Assembly (NCBI GenBank): GCA_963678705.1
Contig: OY783218.1
Location: 8,628,152 to 8,692,151, forward strand
Length of the DNA stretch: 64,000 nt
Source: Panorpa germanica
Lineage: Eukaryota > Arthropoda > Insecta > Mecoptera > Panorpidae
Reading direction: 5' to 3'
The position numbers were made by a program, and so were the translations under genes. Below the pieces are notes generated by a model that was not told the origin of the DNA, searched no databases, and saw nothing but the letters and a program-made list of their open reading frames with translations. Positions 36,288 through 48,960 of this stretch are shown here, piece by piece (position 1 is the first letter of the stretch; the number at the start of each line of letters is the position of its first letter).

Positions 36288-36657
36288 GATTTTTTTTTGT
36301 ATATATAATTTCTCGGGCTTCCTAGGCACGTAGCCTTTTATCGCCCCTAACATTGTTCTACTTCTTCTTATAGTTTATATCCAGACAACAAGAATGATCT
36401 ATTCATGGCTACTGCTGTTATAAATTTCGGTTTCTCATCAAAAAGGCGGTGTTAACAGAAAGCGTCTGCGAAGTCTGCAGTACCGCCCTTTGGAGTCCAT
36501 TTCTTGCCATTGCTGTATTTTTACATTGCCACAGAATGTGGTCAGGATCTGCTTCCTCTTCACCACATTCGCATTTAAGATTTAAAATGATTTTGTTTCT
36601 TGCTAGATGTTTCGGAGCTCCAGTATGATTCATTCTTAGTCTTGAGGTCATTGTCAT
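36288..36657 (-). mobile_element. 5'-truncated LINE family C, copy 2
   Basis: The minus frame 36418-36657 contains RMNHTGAPKHLARNKIIL, NLKCECGEEEADPDHILWQC and TAMARNGLQRAVLQTSQTL, extending the knuckle region seen at 20874 further upstream. A frame difference near the end gives an earlier stop than in copy 1. The 3' UTR continues to CCCGAGAAATTATATATAC and an A-run (T-run on plus, about 36290-36298), the probable poly(A) tail. 5' truncation lies near 36657-36700. Confidence 0.75.
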
Positions 36658-37410
36658 TAATCTATTGAAGAAATTGGTTTTAAAGTTGAAGAAGTAAAAA
36701 CTCTTATATTTTTAGAAAGGCAGTGTTGCACTTTCTCCGATTTCCGACACAGTATAAGTACTCTGTGTTCTATTGTTACTGTTGTCCGCAAGCGTAATTT
36801 GTGTGTAAACAGATATCTTGAAAACCTTGACACTTTCCATCGCAAATAATACAACTAAATATTCTCTTTATTACCTCTTTTATCAATGTTTTGATAATGG
36901 CATCATTGTACTACACGCTATATAATTACGCCTGACAAATTTAATAACACTTCACTTTAAACATGTATGTGCATGTAAATATCAGAGTTGGTGTGTACCT
37001 AACCATAGCACGTGTAGTTATAGCAATATGCCTATTATTATTTCAACAAGACAAAGTTTTATTTTTATTTCTGAAGTGTTGGTTCTGGAGGTAGCGTTTT
37101 CAAGTAATTTCTGGAGTGTAGAGTTCACGTAGGCAGAAAGGCATGCAAGTAGCGGGGTCTACGAAGCTACGTGAATCGTAGAACAGTCACGCAATGCGTC
37201 ACCACTGCTTGAAAACCATGATGTCTTGGCCAAGGTCTTCTAATACATGCATAGACACATAAACAAACTTATAGATTGCGTCATAAGAGTTCTTCGTAAA
37301 GTAGAAAATATTTCTTCAAAAATAAATCTTCGTTTAGATTGTGATCAGGGTGGTATTTCAGCTGACATTGCACTCCTCGTGCCATCGGTGAACAGTATTC
37401 GATTCACTAC
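36658..37410. other. Non-coding stretch with one small shared segment
   Basis: The segment 36730-36777 is similar to 62361-62409. On the minus strand both encode TIEH-x-x-L-x-LCRK-like peptides, hinting at common coding debris. A CTACG-rich island lies at 37125-37200. No gene. Confidence 0.4.
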
Positions 37411-37640
37411 ATACTTCATTTTCCTTCCAATTTGGGATGGTTCCCTTTTTTCTTTATTTTTTTACCTTACTTCTCCTTTGCCATTCTTCTTAGACTTTGT
37501 CGACCATATTTGTTTCCGTTTCTCCTAATTTTTCTATTTCATGTCTTTCTACTTCTAATTCCTTCATTCTTCGCTTTTCTTTACTGCGTTGCTTCGTTCT
37601 TTTTCCGTTCTCTACGCCTTCTCTTTATTTGTCCTTAAGG
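37411..37640 (+). repeat. Pyrimidine-rich tract
   Basis: About 230 bp consist mostly of C and T on the plus strand, giving overlapping Phe/Leu/Ser-rich frames (37432-37638, 37497-37679) that are composition artefacts. Confidence 0.6.
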
Positions 37641-37928
37641 GGGGAAAAGTTTCAACTTTTCTTTTTTAATTTATTTTAATTTATTTATATTATTGTACAA
37701 CATATTAAGTTTATTGTGTAAAAATTTAAAGTCAATTGGAGTAAAACTGTCGGAGATATAGAGTTTTAAGTCTTCACTTCTCTGGTCTGCTTTGGTGTTA
37801 TTTTGAAACTTTTAAATGCGGTTTCTCACACATAGCTTTTTCAGAGTCTGTGCCCTCTCTAGCTCAAAATCTACTGGACCGATTCTTTTGAAATTTTGCA
37901 CACTTTTTCTTTACATAAATGCCGAGAT

Positions 37929-38078
37929 AACGCTGTCGAGTTTTTATTTAATTTTCAATTTAAACGTATTTTAAAATAACAAAGTGTCTGATTTTTTTCA
38001 TGAAAAATCAGTATTTTGACTTTTAAGTGCTGTAAAAAATTAAAAAAGCAATAAAAAAAATAAAAACTCGACAGCGTT
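37929..38078. repeat. Inverted repeat with 20-bp arms
   Basis: AACGCTGTCGAGTTTTTATT (37929-37948) returns inverted at 38059-38078, with about 110 bp of AT-rich DNA between. The arms look perfect by eye. It sits in a somewhat GC-richer block (about 37770-38230), probably an unrecognised repeat. Confidence 0.65.
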
Positions 38079-39299
38079 ACCTGCAGAAACTTATCAACTG
38101 ATGAAATCATTTTGGTTTAACGATTTCATAAAATTCAGTGATGAGTCATGAGTGGCACCGCAATGTTACTTTTTTTTGTGACGTCAGCGGAGATTCGCTG
38201 TCAATGGCTCATTTCTTGATATTTATTTATGAAAATTTCACAAAGTATTCTTCAAATGTCATTTTATCATGTAGTAATTATAGAAATAATTATATATATT
38301 AACTGTCTCGTCAGAACACATTATTGAAAATATGCTGAAAGTGGGTATTTCACGAGTGAAAACCTTGACCCAAATTTCAGGCAATCCCTTTAAAATCGTA
38401 AAATCGTTGCAACTTTAGTGAGAGAAACTATATTGATATAAGTATATTCCCTTTAAGGGACAAATAGGATGTAGAAGACACAACAATAAGATTTTGAAAG
38501 AAACCACAACAATGTGTTCAAGAAATACAATACAAATGTATTATGATAAGTTGAAAACGACAAACTTGATTTTGATGTCTCTGGTTTAAAGACTTCTTTA
38601 GTACAAAACGCCGAGATAACGATGAGCTAAATTCGGGGAATTATTTATAAAGGAGTTTTAAAGATAAATGTTAACGGGATAGTTGGAAGTGAATCAATTA
38701 CTGCAAAAGAAAATTTGTTTGTCGTAGATAATGAATAACATATTAGCATAAATATTTTATGGGTTCTCAGAAAAAATCACTAACAAAGACATAATATTGT
38801 TGGTGTTGAGGTTTTCAAAATATCTAGGTTTGCTTAACTGAATTCAAATTTTGTGGAAGTATAAAAATGTATTTTTATTTTATTTTATTTTTCAATTAAA
38901 TTTAGTTAAGTATGGAAACTTAAAACTCTTTAACCTGAAATCTGTGCAAAAATTGATTACAGATATTGCCCTATGATATAGCATTAAAACTAAAAGTAAA
39001 ATAGAATGTGGGAGTGATAGTTAAGAGTTCGAATACGCAAATATTTTGATATTTTGCAAATTGAAGCTTGTAGAATTAAATTTAAACGTAGCAAATATAA
39101 TATATGTCAGACTTGTATAAAACGGCCTATTCGATATTTCACATTCCTTACCTTTTACCTTTTTAGATATAAAATTCTAATGGTATAACTCAAACGATTG
39201 CAAAATACGGCCCGCGGGTTAATATTGATTTTGCATGAAAGAGTTTTTAATAAATAATATGGATGTATTACTTTCGAAACACACATATACATATACAAA
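38079..39299. other. AT-rich non-coding stretch
   Basis: No supported gene or repeat body. Confidence 0.45.
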
Positions 39300-39475
39300 T
39301 TCATATATACTCACAGTTTGTTTTTCCCATTATAAAGCAATGCTTTATCAACAAACGAAATTAAAATTGCCATTGTATTGAAAATTACAAAAGTAGCGTC
39401 AGTAAAGTCACTGTAGGTCGTAAACTAATGGTCCGAATGTCATGAAATTTTAACACATATCGTTTGAAGCTTAGT
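39300..39475 (-). pseudogene. Mariner element 5' part with transposase N-terminus (inverted)
   Basis: The minus strand carries the shared 5' UTR (ATTTCATGACATTCGGACC, then TGACGCTACTTTTGTAATTT) and a start near 39387. In one frame it reads FRLLIKHCFIMGKTN, the mariner N-terminal signature. The frame from the ATG is shifted relative to this, so the copy is dead. Homology ends near 39300. Confidence 0.68.
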
Positions 39476-40509
39476 ACTATGTAAACATCATAGATTTGTT
39501 ATTAGAGGAGCCTTGTATATGTCATCCTTCGAACTTACTGAGTGATGTGATATTTTGAATTTACCCTTTCGAAAAGAAAATTGTCAAGCCTTGGTTTTCA
39601 AACATTTTTAGAATATTATTATGTGGATTTATAAACATGCATATGAGTAAGCTAAGCTCTCTCTCCCTCTCTTGAGACCGTGAGAGGATTTCGTGGTATG
39701 ATCCTTAAGTTTTAATTAACAAAAAGGCAGCGAGTTACTCATAGACTCATAGGATCTGATGGACCACTAGTCAACGTAATTATATTTCAATCTTATGGAC
39801 TATTTTATTTTTATTTATAACAGAAATGCCATCTGTTGGAATACTCAAAATACTCAAATTCCCAAACCCACTAACTGTATTATAACTGCGTTGAAAAAGT
39901 TAATTAAAATTCTCCCCTAAATAAACCGAACGTAATCACAACAGGGTGACACTGAAATCACACACCATTTACAGTCCACATTTACATATTTTTAAAATGA
40001 TATTTTATATTTATTATATAAATTATTAAGATAAGATTTAATCGATAAAAACAAGTACATAAATGTATAACAACACCAGGTAATATAAAACACGATTTTG
40101 TATTTAAATCACTTACGAAATAGGTTTATGGGTCCCGCCCTGACACTTTTATATTTTGGCTTAAGTTTTACGACTTCTTTTTTAGGTGACAGTATGTTAA
40201 AATTATTTTTAATTAGCACTTAAAAGTGTTTTATGATTTAGTGGAGCTGATATGCCCGGAATTACCCCCGTGGGGGGTCGCTTTTATTTTTTATTACATT
40301 CTGCGGTATTACAATTTATTAAAAAATGTATATTAAATTAAAATCTGCGACTTTATGGAAAATAAAATGAGATGTAATTGGGAAAACTGTATAAATGATC
40401 ATTACGCTTAATAAAATGTTGGGGTTTATTTCTTCTTCTTATTTTACTTATTTTATGAAACGTCAGACAATTTTCAATAACATCCTACAACTAGTGATCA
40501 CCATCTAAA
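39476..40509. other. AT-rich non-coding stretch
   Basis: No supported feature. Confidence 0.45.
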
Positions 40510-41845
40510 ACCTCATTCCCACTCACTGTTTTGATATTTAATTTACGTTTTTATTTAATATTTTAATCTAGATTTCAGGTTTTCAGAATAAGCATTCCTT
40601 GTCACATTCGTGTTTTAATTAGAGTTTAGTTAATTTAGTACGTGCGCATGCGTCGTTAGTAATATACATTTTGACAGTTCGACAGTTGCACAAAATTGAA
40701 TATAAAATAATTAAATTAAAATTGCTGTTAACGAACGCATGCACAACCTATATTTTTATATAGATATTTCGCATTCATTAATGTATTTCATTAGAATTTA
40801 ATTTTGTATATTTTTAGTTTTTTAAGTTCTGTAATATTTCTATTGTTTAATCAAATATTTTATCTGTTACTTTGTTATTGAATCAACTAACAAAACCATT
40901 GTCGTTGATGCTCAGGCATTGTATTCGAGTATACAAGCCCGTTCCAAGGCCACCAGCTTGGTTGGCAAATGCCTTTTGTACCAATGTGCTGTTCAATCAT
41001 TATTAAAATATTCATTATTAACACAAACTTCATACAGTAAACATCACTAAATATCTTAAATATTATTAACTCAAACTTCGTACAGTAAACATCTTTAAAT
41101 TATTAACTAGCATCTAGAACAGTAAACATCTAAATTATCAACTCTAACGTTTAACAGTCTAATAATCTAAACAATTATAATAAAATTAATATTATAAATA
41201 TTTTAATAGTGAATTGCATCACAGTAACATCGATACATCTAGATATTCATTTAAGTTTCAATTATTGTAATTCGTCAAGTGTATTTGTATAATAAATGTT
41301 TTCTGTAAAATACTAGTGTTTCGCTGCTATTTGACTTAAAGTAAAAATAAAAAATTGTTATTAAGTAATTAATAACAAAAAGGTCCTTCGAGAAGTGCAA
41401 TCTACGCTATCAAAGGAGTTGGATGCAATCGAGCAATCCGAGATTTGGATACCGTCAACAGATCGCAGATAAGCCAACCTCAAGCTTATATAGATCTCCA
41501 TAGGTCCAAACTCACTCAACCAATTGCTGTTTTTAATAACAATTAATAATAGAAATTGTTTTTACCTCTTTATTTTTGACAAACTCACATTGAATTTCTT
41601 TTAAAAATAAATCCTACTGCATTTTGATAGATTGTCACATTTTGTTACATTTGTCACATTTGGATTATAATATAATATGGTTTTTTTTTTAAATTTAGTA
41701 TTTATAATTTAGAAACATTGGACCTTGTAAAATTCTATAAAAACAAAGAACACGTAAGTGAAATTTAAAATTAAAAATGATATTGAGTACGCATATTCCC
41801 ATATGATATATAAGTTAAATTAAATACAAAATTAAAACAAATATT
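40510..41845 (-). mobile_element. TTAA MITE family A, copy 4, split by an insertion
   Basis: CCTCATTCCCACTCACTG opens the copy at 40511 and family A sequence runs to 40725. It resumes at 41528 (GTTTTTAATAACAATTAATA) and continues to about 41845. The 797 bp between belong to an LTR-element fragment. Removing that piece in a simple alignment leaves an element of about 540 bp, close to the other copies. No clear TTAA at the left end. Confidence 0.7.
40726..41522 (+). mobile_element. BEL/Pao-like LTR-element fragment (fossil)
   Basis: A 652-bp LTR-like block runs from TGTTAACGAACGC (40726) to TTAATAACA (41377), with TGTTA/TAACA inverted ends and an AATAAA-type signal near 41292. About 145 bp of probable internal sequence follow, starting AAAAAGGTCCTTCGAG. 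GGTCCTTCGAG after the first LTR is a feature I know from BEL/Pao elements. A 5-bp ATTGC flanks both sides (40721-40725 and 41523-41527), fitting a target duplication. The element is heavily reduced, with no second LTR and no coding region, and is younger than the MITE it sits in. Confidence 0.5.
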
Positions 41846-43833
41846 GTCACTTTGATCACAGGCTGTGTCAGTTATGTGACAGTAGTGTGACAGCGAATAT
41901 TGTTTAAGTATTACATGTGTTGTCATATAACTTATATATGTTTTAGTGAACATCCCAATAATTAGGAAGTGTTAACACAATATAGACACAAAAAATCGAT
42001 TCCAAATACAAGGCTTTATTCGTCAACATATGTCACACTGAATTTCTTTTCTTTGTGTTTCAACAGAACGAACATATTGTTGTTCAACATGTACTGAAAT
42101 GTCATGTGTAATGCACCCTAGATGAAAACAGCAATGAACATTGCTGCTTTAACTATTACTGTGTTCTAAATGAACCTGGGGGAGTTGTGAATTACCACCC
42201 AGTCATTCTCCTTCTCTCCTACCTCCAAATCTCATCCCCCTGTTCTACAGATCTCGACACACGAAGTCGGATCAAAAACTGTAACGAGACTAACACTCGG
42301 GATTACACGGCTTCTCCTGCTTTAATGGTAGTGCTACTGCTGGACCACATCTCTGTCTGCTCCCTGTTCACTTCCCCTTACTCCCTGACACAGCAGGCTG
42401 GGTGCTTGAAAAGGAGACAGACAAATTCAGAACCAAATGTAAATAAAACATTCTTAAAAGAAATATGTAGTAACATTCTTCTTAACCGAAATAATGTAAG
42501 TAAATATTATTTTACTAGATGCTATATTGATATCTTCTAAAAGTGTTTAGATTAAGTTCATTCTCTTTCGCCCGCAAACTAATTATCGATAGACAGATAG
42601 ATACTAAAGACCGTTGCAATGAGAAATTTCGCGAGTAATTCGATATGCGAATAATAGAAAGCATGAGAAATATAAGGAAAGTAGAAATCGTCCCAATAAT
42701 CACCTAGACTTCTCAGAGAGACCACTTTCGTTTTTTCTCGAAGCGGTTTCAACATCAAGTTCATTTTCGCCTGATGTTATTTTGTTCTCGTTAAATTTGA
42801 TTCAATTAATTTGATTTCAACTTTTTCTTGATTGTCTACAAGCAATTCCTTTAGTTCATCAATGATGCAATATTATTTTAAATACATGCAAAATTCTACT
42901 CAAGCGAAATCTTCGAATGTTTCACCTAAAAAGGTATTAATTTGAAATAAAATCTAAATTATAAGGATACATTATAGTTATTTGATCCATACAATTTTGA
43001 GATGAATTTAAAACCTCCTAAAATTTTTGATATAAATTAAACTTCCCTTTAACGAACAAAGTTTGATTATTAAAAAAGTTTGATGGTTCAAACTTATTCA
43101 AACTATTATTTCTAAACAACTTGTTTAGCAAGCTGCTTTTGTACATGGCTTAGCGTTCTCTTTGCTGATGAATTTCAGTGCAGGATCTTAATTGTAAGTT
43201 AAGAAATCGTTGCTAGATTTTTAAGAAAAGTATGAAGGAAAATTCCAACAGTATTGTATGTATTCTATTGATGTGTGTGATAATGTTTCATAATTATCAA
43301 ATTGGTATTATAAGATATTTCTATGTTTTACATCTAATCTGTTTTCGTGTTAATTTCTTAACTTCTTGTTATTCTCAGTATCAACACGTTTTTCTGCAAA
43401 CTGCACGAAATATATAATACATAAGCAAGCTGAAAGAACCTGAAATGAAATTATTTAAGGCGCTAAAGTTTAAATTGAAATAGTTGCTTACACACGTGAT
43501 TTCGAGAATAATGGAAAATATAAATGAATAAATAATTTCAATTAGAAATTATCACGATTTGTAAGCGTAATTGTAGTATCTAGCATTCCAATAATAATAC
43601 GTATATCAAGTTTCAAATGTCAAAGTGACACTTGTGCAAAATGGCGGCAAATTTAAAATAATTAGCTCCTCTCAGAAACAAAACAACAATACAAATAAAA
43701 AATACAAAGTTTTCTAAAGTAATGGAGTGTACCTCATTATTGGATGCACCAATACTCAGATAGCAGACTAGACAGGTTTCACTTTAATAAGCAAAATCTT
43801 TACTTGTACGAATGGGGCACCCATTAAAACACC
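41846..43833. other. Non-coding stretch
   Basis: A 117-codon plus frame (42187-42540) in a C/T-rich patch shows no motif. Nothing is supported as a gene. Confidence 0.45.
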
Positions 43834-43859
43834 CACACACACACACACACAGACACACA
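43834..43859. repeat. (CA)n microsatellite
   Basis: About twelve CA units with one CAGA interruption. Confidence 0.9.
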
Positions 43860-44326
43860 TTTGCAAAAACAAACATAAAAATACTCAACAAACCAAGCAA
43901 AAAAGAAACTTCAATGATGGAGAAGGGGTTGTACTGATGTTTTTTTTTACCGGAAGCAATCAAATTCCGGAAGTTGTCTCACGTCCTGCATTTCTCTCCC
44001 TACCCTCGTAGTGCTCCACGTTTCCCAGCACAGACTAGGGCTCGCTGTTGAGCTGCTGTATTTGTCATATACAATTGCAGTAAACAATGAAAAAGGGTTA
44101 CAGGCAGACAGACTTGATAAATTGATCGCGAATCGTGGATGCTTTGTTTACTGTAATTAGAATTTTAAGTTTAGCGAAAAGTAATTAGAGCTTTTGTACT
44201 TAAAGCGGAGCTTATTGAATAGTTGATGATGTTTACTTGGATCAAATGCTACTGGATACTGCCGAGGAGATGAGTTCATTCGTTTAGCACAAAGAAATTT
44301 GACCTTGAATTATATATATATATATA

Positions 44327-44920
44327 TACAACGTGTCCCAAAATTCAATGGTAAGCGCGCACCAGAGGCTGGACCTGCTCATGACTACTCGAGAAAAAAA
44401 GAAAATGTATTTCATGTTGTTTTGAAATTACAAAAAAAGATTAAAATCTTTCGAAAATTGAAACACCTTAAGATGTTTTTAACTACCATGACCACAATTT
44501 TTCAAATATTTCTGATTTTTATTTGGTATCGGCAACCTAATTAGCACTGATAACCACCACAACCATTAAAAATTCCAGAATGCTAGTACTTTTTACAAAA
44601 AAATCAATCGAAATTATTTTTTTCCCTAAAAGTTTTAAAGATTTTTACTTTCGGTCTACTTTAACCCATCGTGGTGTAAAAAAAAAGTATGAACACTACT
44701 ATGGCAAGTCTTTTTAAAAATTGGCGCACCTATTCAAGATTCCAAAATGGTATAATACTCCAGGAAAACTAGGCATAAAAAAAAGTAATGCATACTATTT
44801 CTAAACAAGAATCAATTTCATAAATTGTTGTTGTTGATAGTTATCACTTTTACAATACCCAAAATAGGTTTTTTTATTATTGAAAGGATTAAAACAAATG
44901 GTACAAACAATTTTTCATTT
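44327..44920 (+). repeat. Dispersed repeat D, copy 1
   Basis: About 590 bp match 51166-51754 in the same orientation. The repeat starts GTGTCCCAAAATTCAA after a TA run and includes CTTAAGATGTTTTTAACTAC and CATCGTGGTGTAAAAAA. It is AT-rich and non-coding. Transposase-like debris follows at 44972, so it may be the 5' or non-autonomous part of a Tc1/mariner-type element. No inverted termini were found. Confidence 0.75.
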
Positions 44921-44971
44921 ATTTTATAAATTTTATTTTGGCATAGAGCAATAGTTGAGCGACTGCATTTT

Positions 44972-45062
44972 AGGCACAATAAATTCTATAGATCAACCAC
45001 CGCATTCATCAGATCTGGTCTCGGGATTCATTTTTATGTTCTCTAGATGCGAGCAGTGCGGA
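44972..45062 (+). pseudogene. Possible Tc1/mariner-superfamily transposase scrap
   Basis: A plus-strand frame reads RHNKFYRSTTAFIR and a neighbouring frame DQPPHSSDLVSGFIFMF. The latter resembles the W-P-P-R-S-P-D-L-T-P-L-D-F-F-L-W string around the third catalytic residue of IS630/Tc1/mariner transposases. The match is short and frame-shifted, so it is only suggestive. Confidence 0.35.
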
Positions 45063-45311
45063 CTTGTGCATAGAATATAATACAACATTTTCCATCGCTT
45101 TATTGGAACCCTAACAAATGCTATCTCCCTCACACAATTATTTGTTTTGATGTTGGCAACATTGGGTCAGACATGTTGAAGCCAACAAATAATTTACCTC
45201 TCACTCATTATATAATTTTGTAAATGAAGTTATCAAGTAGCTAATCTAGTTAAAATCTCCCAACAAATAAATATCAAACGTAATTGAGTTTTATTCGTAA
45301 TGAATCCTGTC

Positions 45312-45410
45312 TAGAATCATCTACGCTCACGTCTACGTCAGTTAGTGCTACGTTTTATGTTCTACGCCCTACGTCGGATTCGTTTTACGTTACGTTACGT
45401 TCACGTTAAT
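45312..45410. other. Island rich in CTACG/ACGT words
   Basis: TCTACGTCAG, GCTACGTTT, TCTACGCCC, CTACGTCGG and TTACGTTACGTTACGTT follow one another at intervals of roughly 10-13 bp. It is non-coding, and the densest of four such islands. Confidence 0.4.
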
Positions 45411-48174
45411 GCATTTAATTGTTGAAATATAATTACGAAATAAAATTTAATTATAATGAAATTTTATTTTATGAAAAAGATAAAATATTTCAAATGTTAA
45501 AATGTTTAAATGTTATAGATGTTGGAAAATTTATTAGTTAAATACTCTACTTCCTACTCTACCTACTTTTGTAGGTGAAGAGGTGGATAACGTTATAACG
45601 ATACGCTGCTGGATTAATTTTCAGGAAGAATCATAATGTGTAAAAGAAAATATAATGTATTATTATGGTAGTTTTCAAATGTAAAGCAATTCGACTTGGA
45701 GGCACCATCAAAGCCTAATACGGCTTTGTCAGCTTTGCTCGTATATAAATTTTACGTACAATTTCACGTTTGCCTATCAAAGCATTGTTAGTCAAACAAA
45801 ATCTATTCTAAATTAAAGTGCTTATCGACTGGATGAGTTAAAGCTAACTACTAGCTAAAGCTAGTTTGTCTTTGTCGTGATACACGTTGTTGAATCATTA
45901 TCGTGGTTCTATCGTACTACATCCTGTTTCAGAGTCTTAATTGTTAGTTCCTCTTCCGTAATGCTTCTATAAACCGCGCTGTACGGGATTTATCAGAAGA
46001 TTTCATCTCGTGACAACATTTATATTAATTCCTTTGAAGGATTTAACTGTAAATGGTTTGTCACTTAGTCGTTGATGGTAGCACAACAAGTTGTTGCATT
46101 AAAGCCAGCTTCTTGTACAGTTATCGATTACTGGTGGTAGATTCATTCAACTTAACATGTGCTGTTTATTCAGATATGTCCAATTCAGAAGTGGGAAGAC
46201 TTTGGAAAGGTAAAGAGCTAACTGTGAATGGAAAACTATAACACAAAGATTAATTGATTGTAGAAGACAAGGCGGTTGAAGAACAGGTGGTTATTAACCA
46301 CAGATATAGCGACCTAGATAATGCCGATTGAAGAACTGTGAGATAAAGGGCTACCTCTAATAAAAGGAGTAGATAAATGTTTGCAGCATTACTTCAAATT
46401 ATATGTTTTGAACAACTTTATCCCGAACTGTATCTGATTCCCACTCTAATCAAAAGACAAAATTTGTTTTATGTTAAATTCTGCGGAACTTCAATAATAA
46501 TTTAAAGTATTACAGAATTTCCGCTAATTTTAAAATACTTAGAAGAAATTTCATTTATTCAATCCATATTCATGAGGAATACATCCTCACAAAAGTAGTT
46601 AGATGTAAGAGAAATGTTTCTCATACATTTTGTTATTAAGTACAGGCCAAGGTAGACTCCTCCTCCACAAATCTTAATCTTTCAACAGTTGATGACTAAA
46701 AGAAGAAAGAATTCTTCAGCACGAAGTGAATGGATTTTACCCTGGCATAGGTTTTATACTTCGAAAACTATAAAAGCGAATCTTGTGGTTAGAAATAGGG
46801 TAGTGGGTCAAGCAAATCTATTTTTTCTTGCAGATTTCAGTGTATTTTAAATCTAAACTTAATAACTAAACATTAAGTGAGCCAATTTGTAGTTTGTATC
46901 TTTAGGTAATCCTCAAACTTTACTTTAAACGCATTTTTCTGGAGATAAATGTAACAATCTGATTGAAGGTGATCAAAAAATCTTTATCTCCAACAGTGTC
47001 AGTTAATCCCATAAATCTTCAGAAATCAGTCATGATTAATTTTGGAGAGGAATGTATTAGGGACTCGTAAAGTTACAACTTATATTTAATTAATTTTCAA
47101 TCAACGAATAAGGCTACAAATAGTGTTAAATATATAAAATAAAATATCAGTTTGCTTTTTGATCCATTTCGAAGTAGGTCTCTAGACACTTGTACTAAAA
47201 CTACACGTGTTTTGTAACTTATTGGTAAAAAATACACGTGATCGAAGGTCATAAGGGAAAGGGGTTACACGAGCATGAAGGTGGTAAAAAAATATATAAA
47301 GAGCAGAAATTGTAGAGCGGTGTTCGGTGAATGGAGAACGACGAATGGGTCATGTTTTCTGCTTTATCAATATTCAGAACATTCTCCAACCATCAGACAA
47401 AACGGTGTATCAATGTTCTTGAAGGAAACTTGTAAAAAAAAGTATTGAAGGAATATAAGTAGAGAAAGAGAAGTATTTATCTGATTTGTAAAATGTTAGA
47501 AAGAGTGAAAAGATATAAGTAAATAATAAATGAAAGAGATGTAATATATAAAGGTATATAATGAGTGAGTGAAATGGAAGATATTTTTGATGTTAAATAG
47601 AAAATGTATGAGTGTATTGAGTCAATGACACAACCAATGTTCAAATTTCCGTTGTAGATAATGTAATAGAATAAAAAAATGTGTGGAAATCTTGTTAGGA
47701 ACGGATTAGGTAAAGGAAATGTTTATGGGGTGGATGCAGCGTGAAAGAACGATGGAAAATTGCAACATGACACGTATCTCGTCGGAATATCTGCAGCCAA
47801 AGTAGGAGACGTCTTTGATATGCATTGGTTATTTTATGTAAGGAAATGTATACCATACATGGTATTGCTGCTAGTGCTAGTCATAGCGGATCACGCGAAC
47901 GTGGAACATATTTTCGTGAGTAAGACATCTACCCACTGATTTGAAACCTGAAACATTAGCTCAAAAAGAGATTTCTAACACATTCTTGGAACTTCTTAAA
48001 TAATTTTAAGAGCTGAGAGCATGTAGGTATTGTCCAACTAAATAATTACCTAACGTTTCGATTTATTACTTACTAAATCCATGCCCTTTTTCCCCAATTT
48101 AAAATACAATAACATTAATTTACAGTATCGAACTTGCTAGATCGTTTTAAACATTTCCTCGCTTTCTGCTAACC
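45411..48174. other. AT-rich non-coding stretch
   Basis: No recognised gene or repeat body. The 62-codon frame at 46053-46241 has no motif. Confidence 0.45.
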
Positions 48175-48960
48175 TTGTTCCTTACATTTATTCACTCTTA
48201 CTCATTACTTATTTTGACCTTCTTGGCTTCCTCATCCATTGTATTTCCATTGCAGCAAACTGCGGCCCAACTTTCCGGTATTCTCCGTCTCTACTTCTTT
48301 TCTTTTTTCTCCTTTTCGTTTCGTTTGTTTATTATTTTAATGCTTTTGCCATTAGGCTACACTCTTTTTGCCTTAAATCATTCAATTACATATCATTGTA
48401 CTTAATTACATACTATCCACCCATTCTCAGTCCTTCCAAAAGATACAATAAAAATACAAATAAAACAGATAAATTTAAACCGCTACTGCTTCCCTCTTCC
48501 TGCTACTCTCCCTCCTGTTTCTACTCTGCCATTTCTTTTCTTTCCTCGCTCCTTTTCTGTATCTCCGTCATCCACCTCTTCCCTTTACTGCCTCCCTTTA
48601 ATAACTTCTATCTTCATCCCGCACACCATGCACATTCTTTCTCTTCTCTTCTCAAGTTTTTTGTGTCTTTTTCTCGTATGTATTCTGGTATCTCTATCTA
48701 TAAAATCCTCTTATATTTTCATTATATATTCTCTTCTCAATTTTTTTCATTCTTTCCGGATACTGTATCTCCTTGTCTCTGCTCCTTAGCTTCTCTTCAA
48801 CACTTGTGCCTTCTTCTCTCCTCTATGCCTCCTCTGTCGCCATTCCATCCTTTCCCTTTCGTTATCTTTCATCATTTGATTGCTCTTTGTCACCATCGTA
48901 TTTCTCTTCCTCTTGATCATCTAAATATTTTATTTCTTCCTCTTCATTTTCTCGGATAAG
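48175..48960 (+). repeat. Long pyrimidine-rich tract
   Basis: Nearly 800 bp are dominated by C and T on the plus strand (CTTCTTTTC, TTCCTCTTC and similar). The resulting frames (48175-48405 and 48396-48959, the latter 187 codons) are Phe/Leu/Ser/Pro-rich low complexity with no domain and are not called as genes. Smaller tracts of like composition lie at 37411 and, as purines, at 16552. Confidence 0.6.

Noticed and set aside
42187-42540. 117-codon plus frame
   Set aside because: Sits in a C/T-rich patch with no recognisable domain. Probably chance.
48396-48959. 187-codon plus frame
   Set aside because: It lies wholly in a pyrimidine-rich tract, is Phe/Leu/Ser/Pro low complexity, and has no domain.
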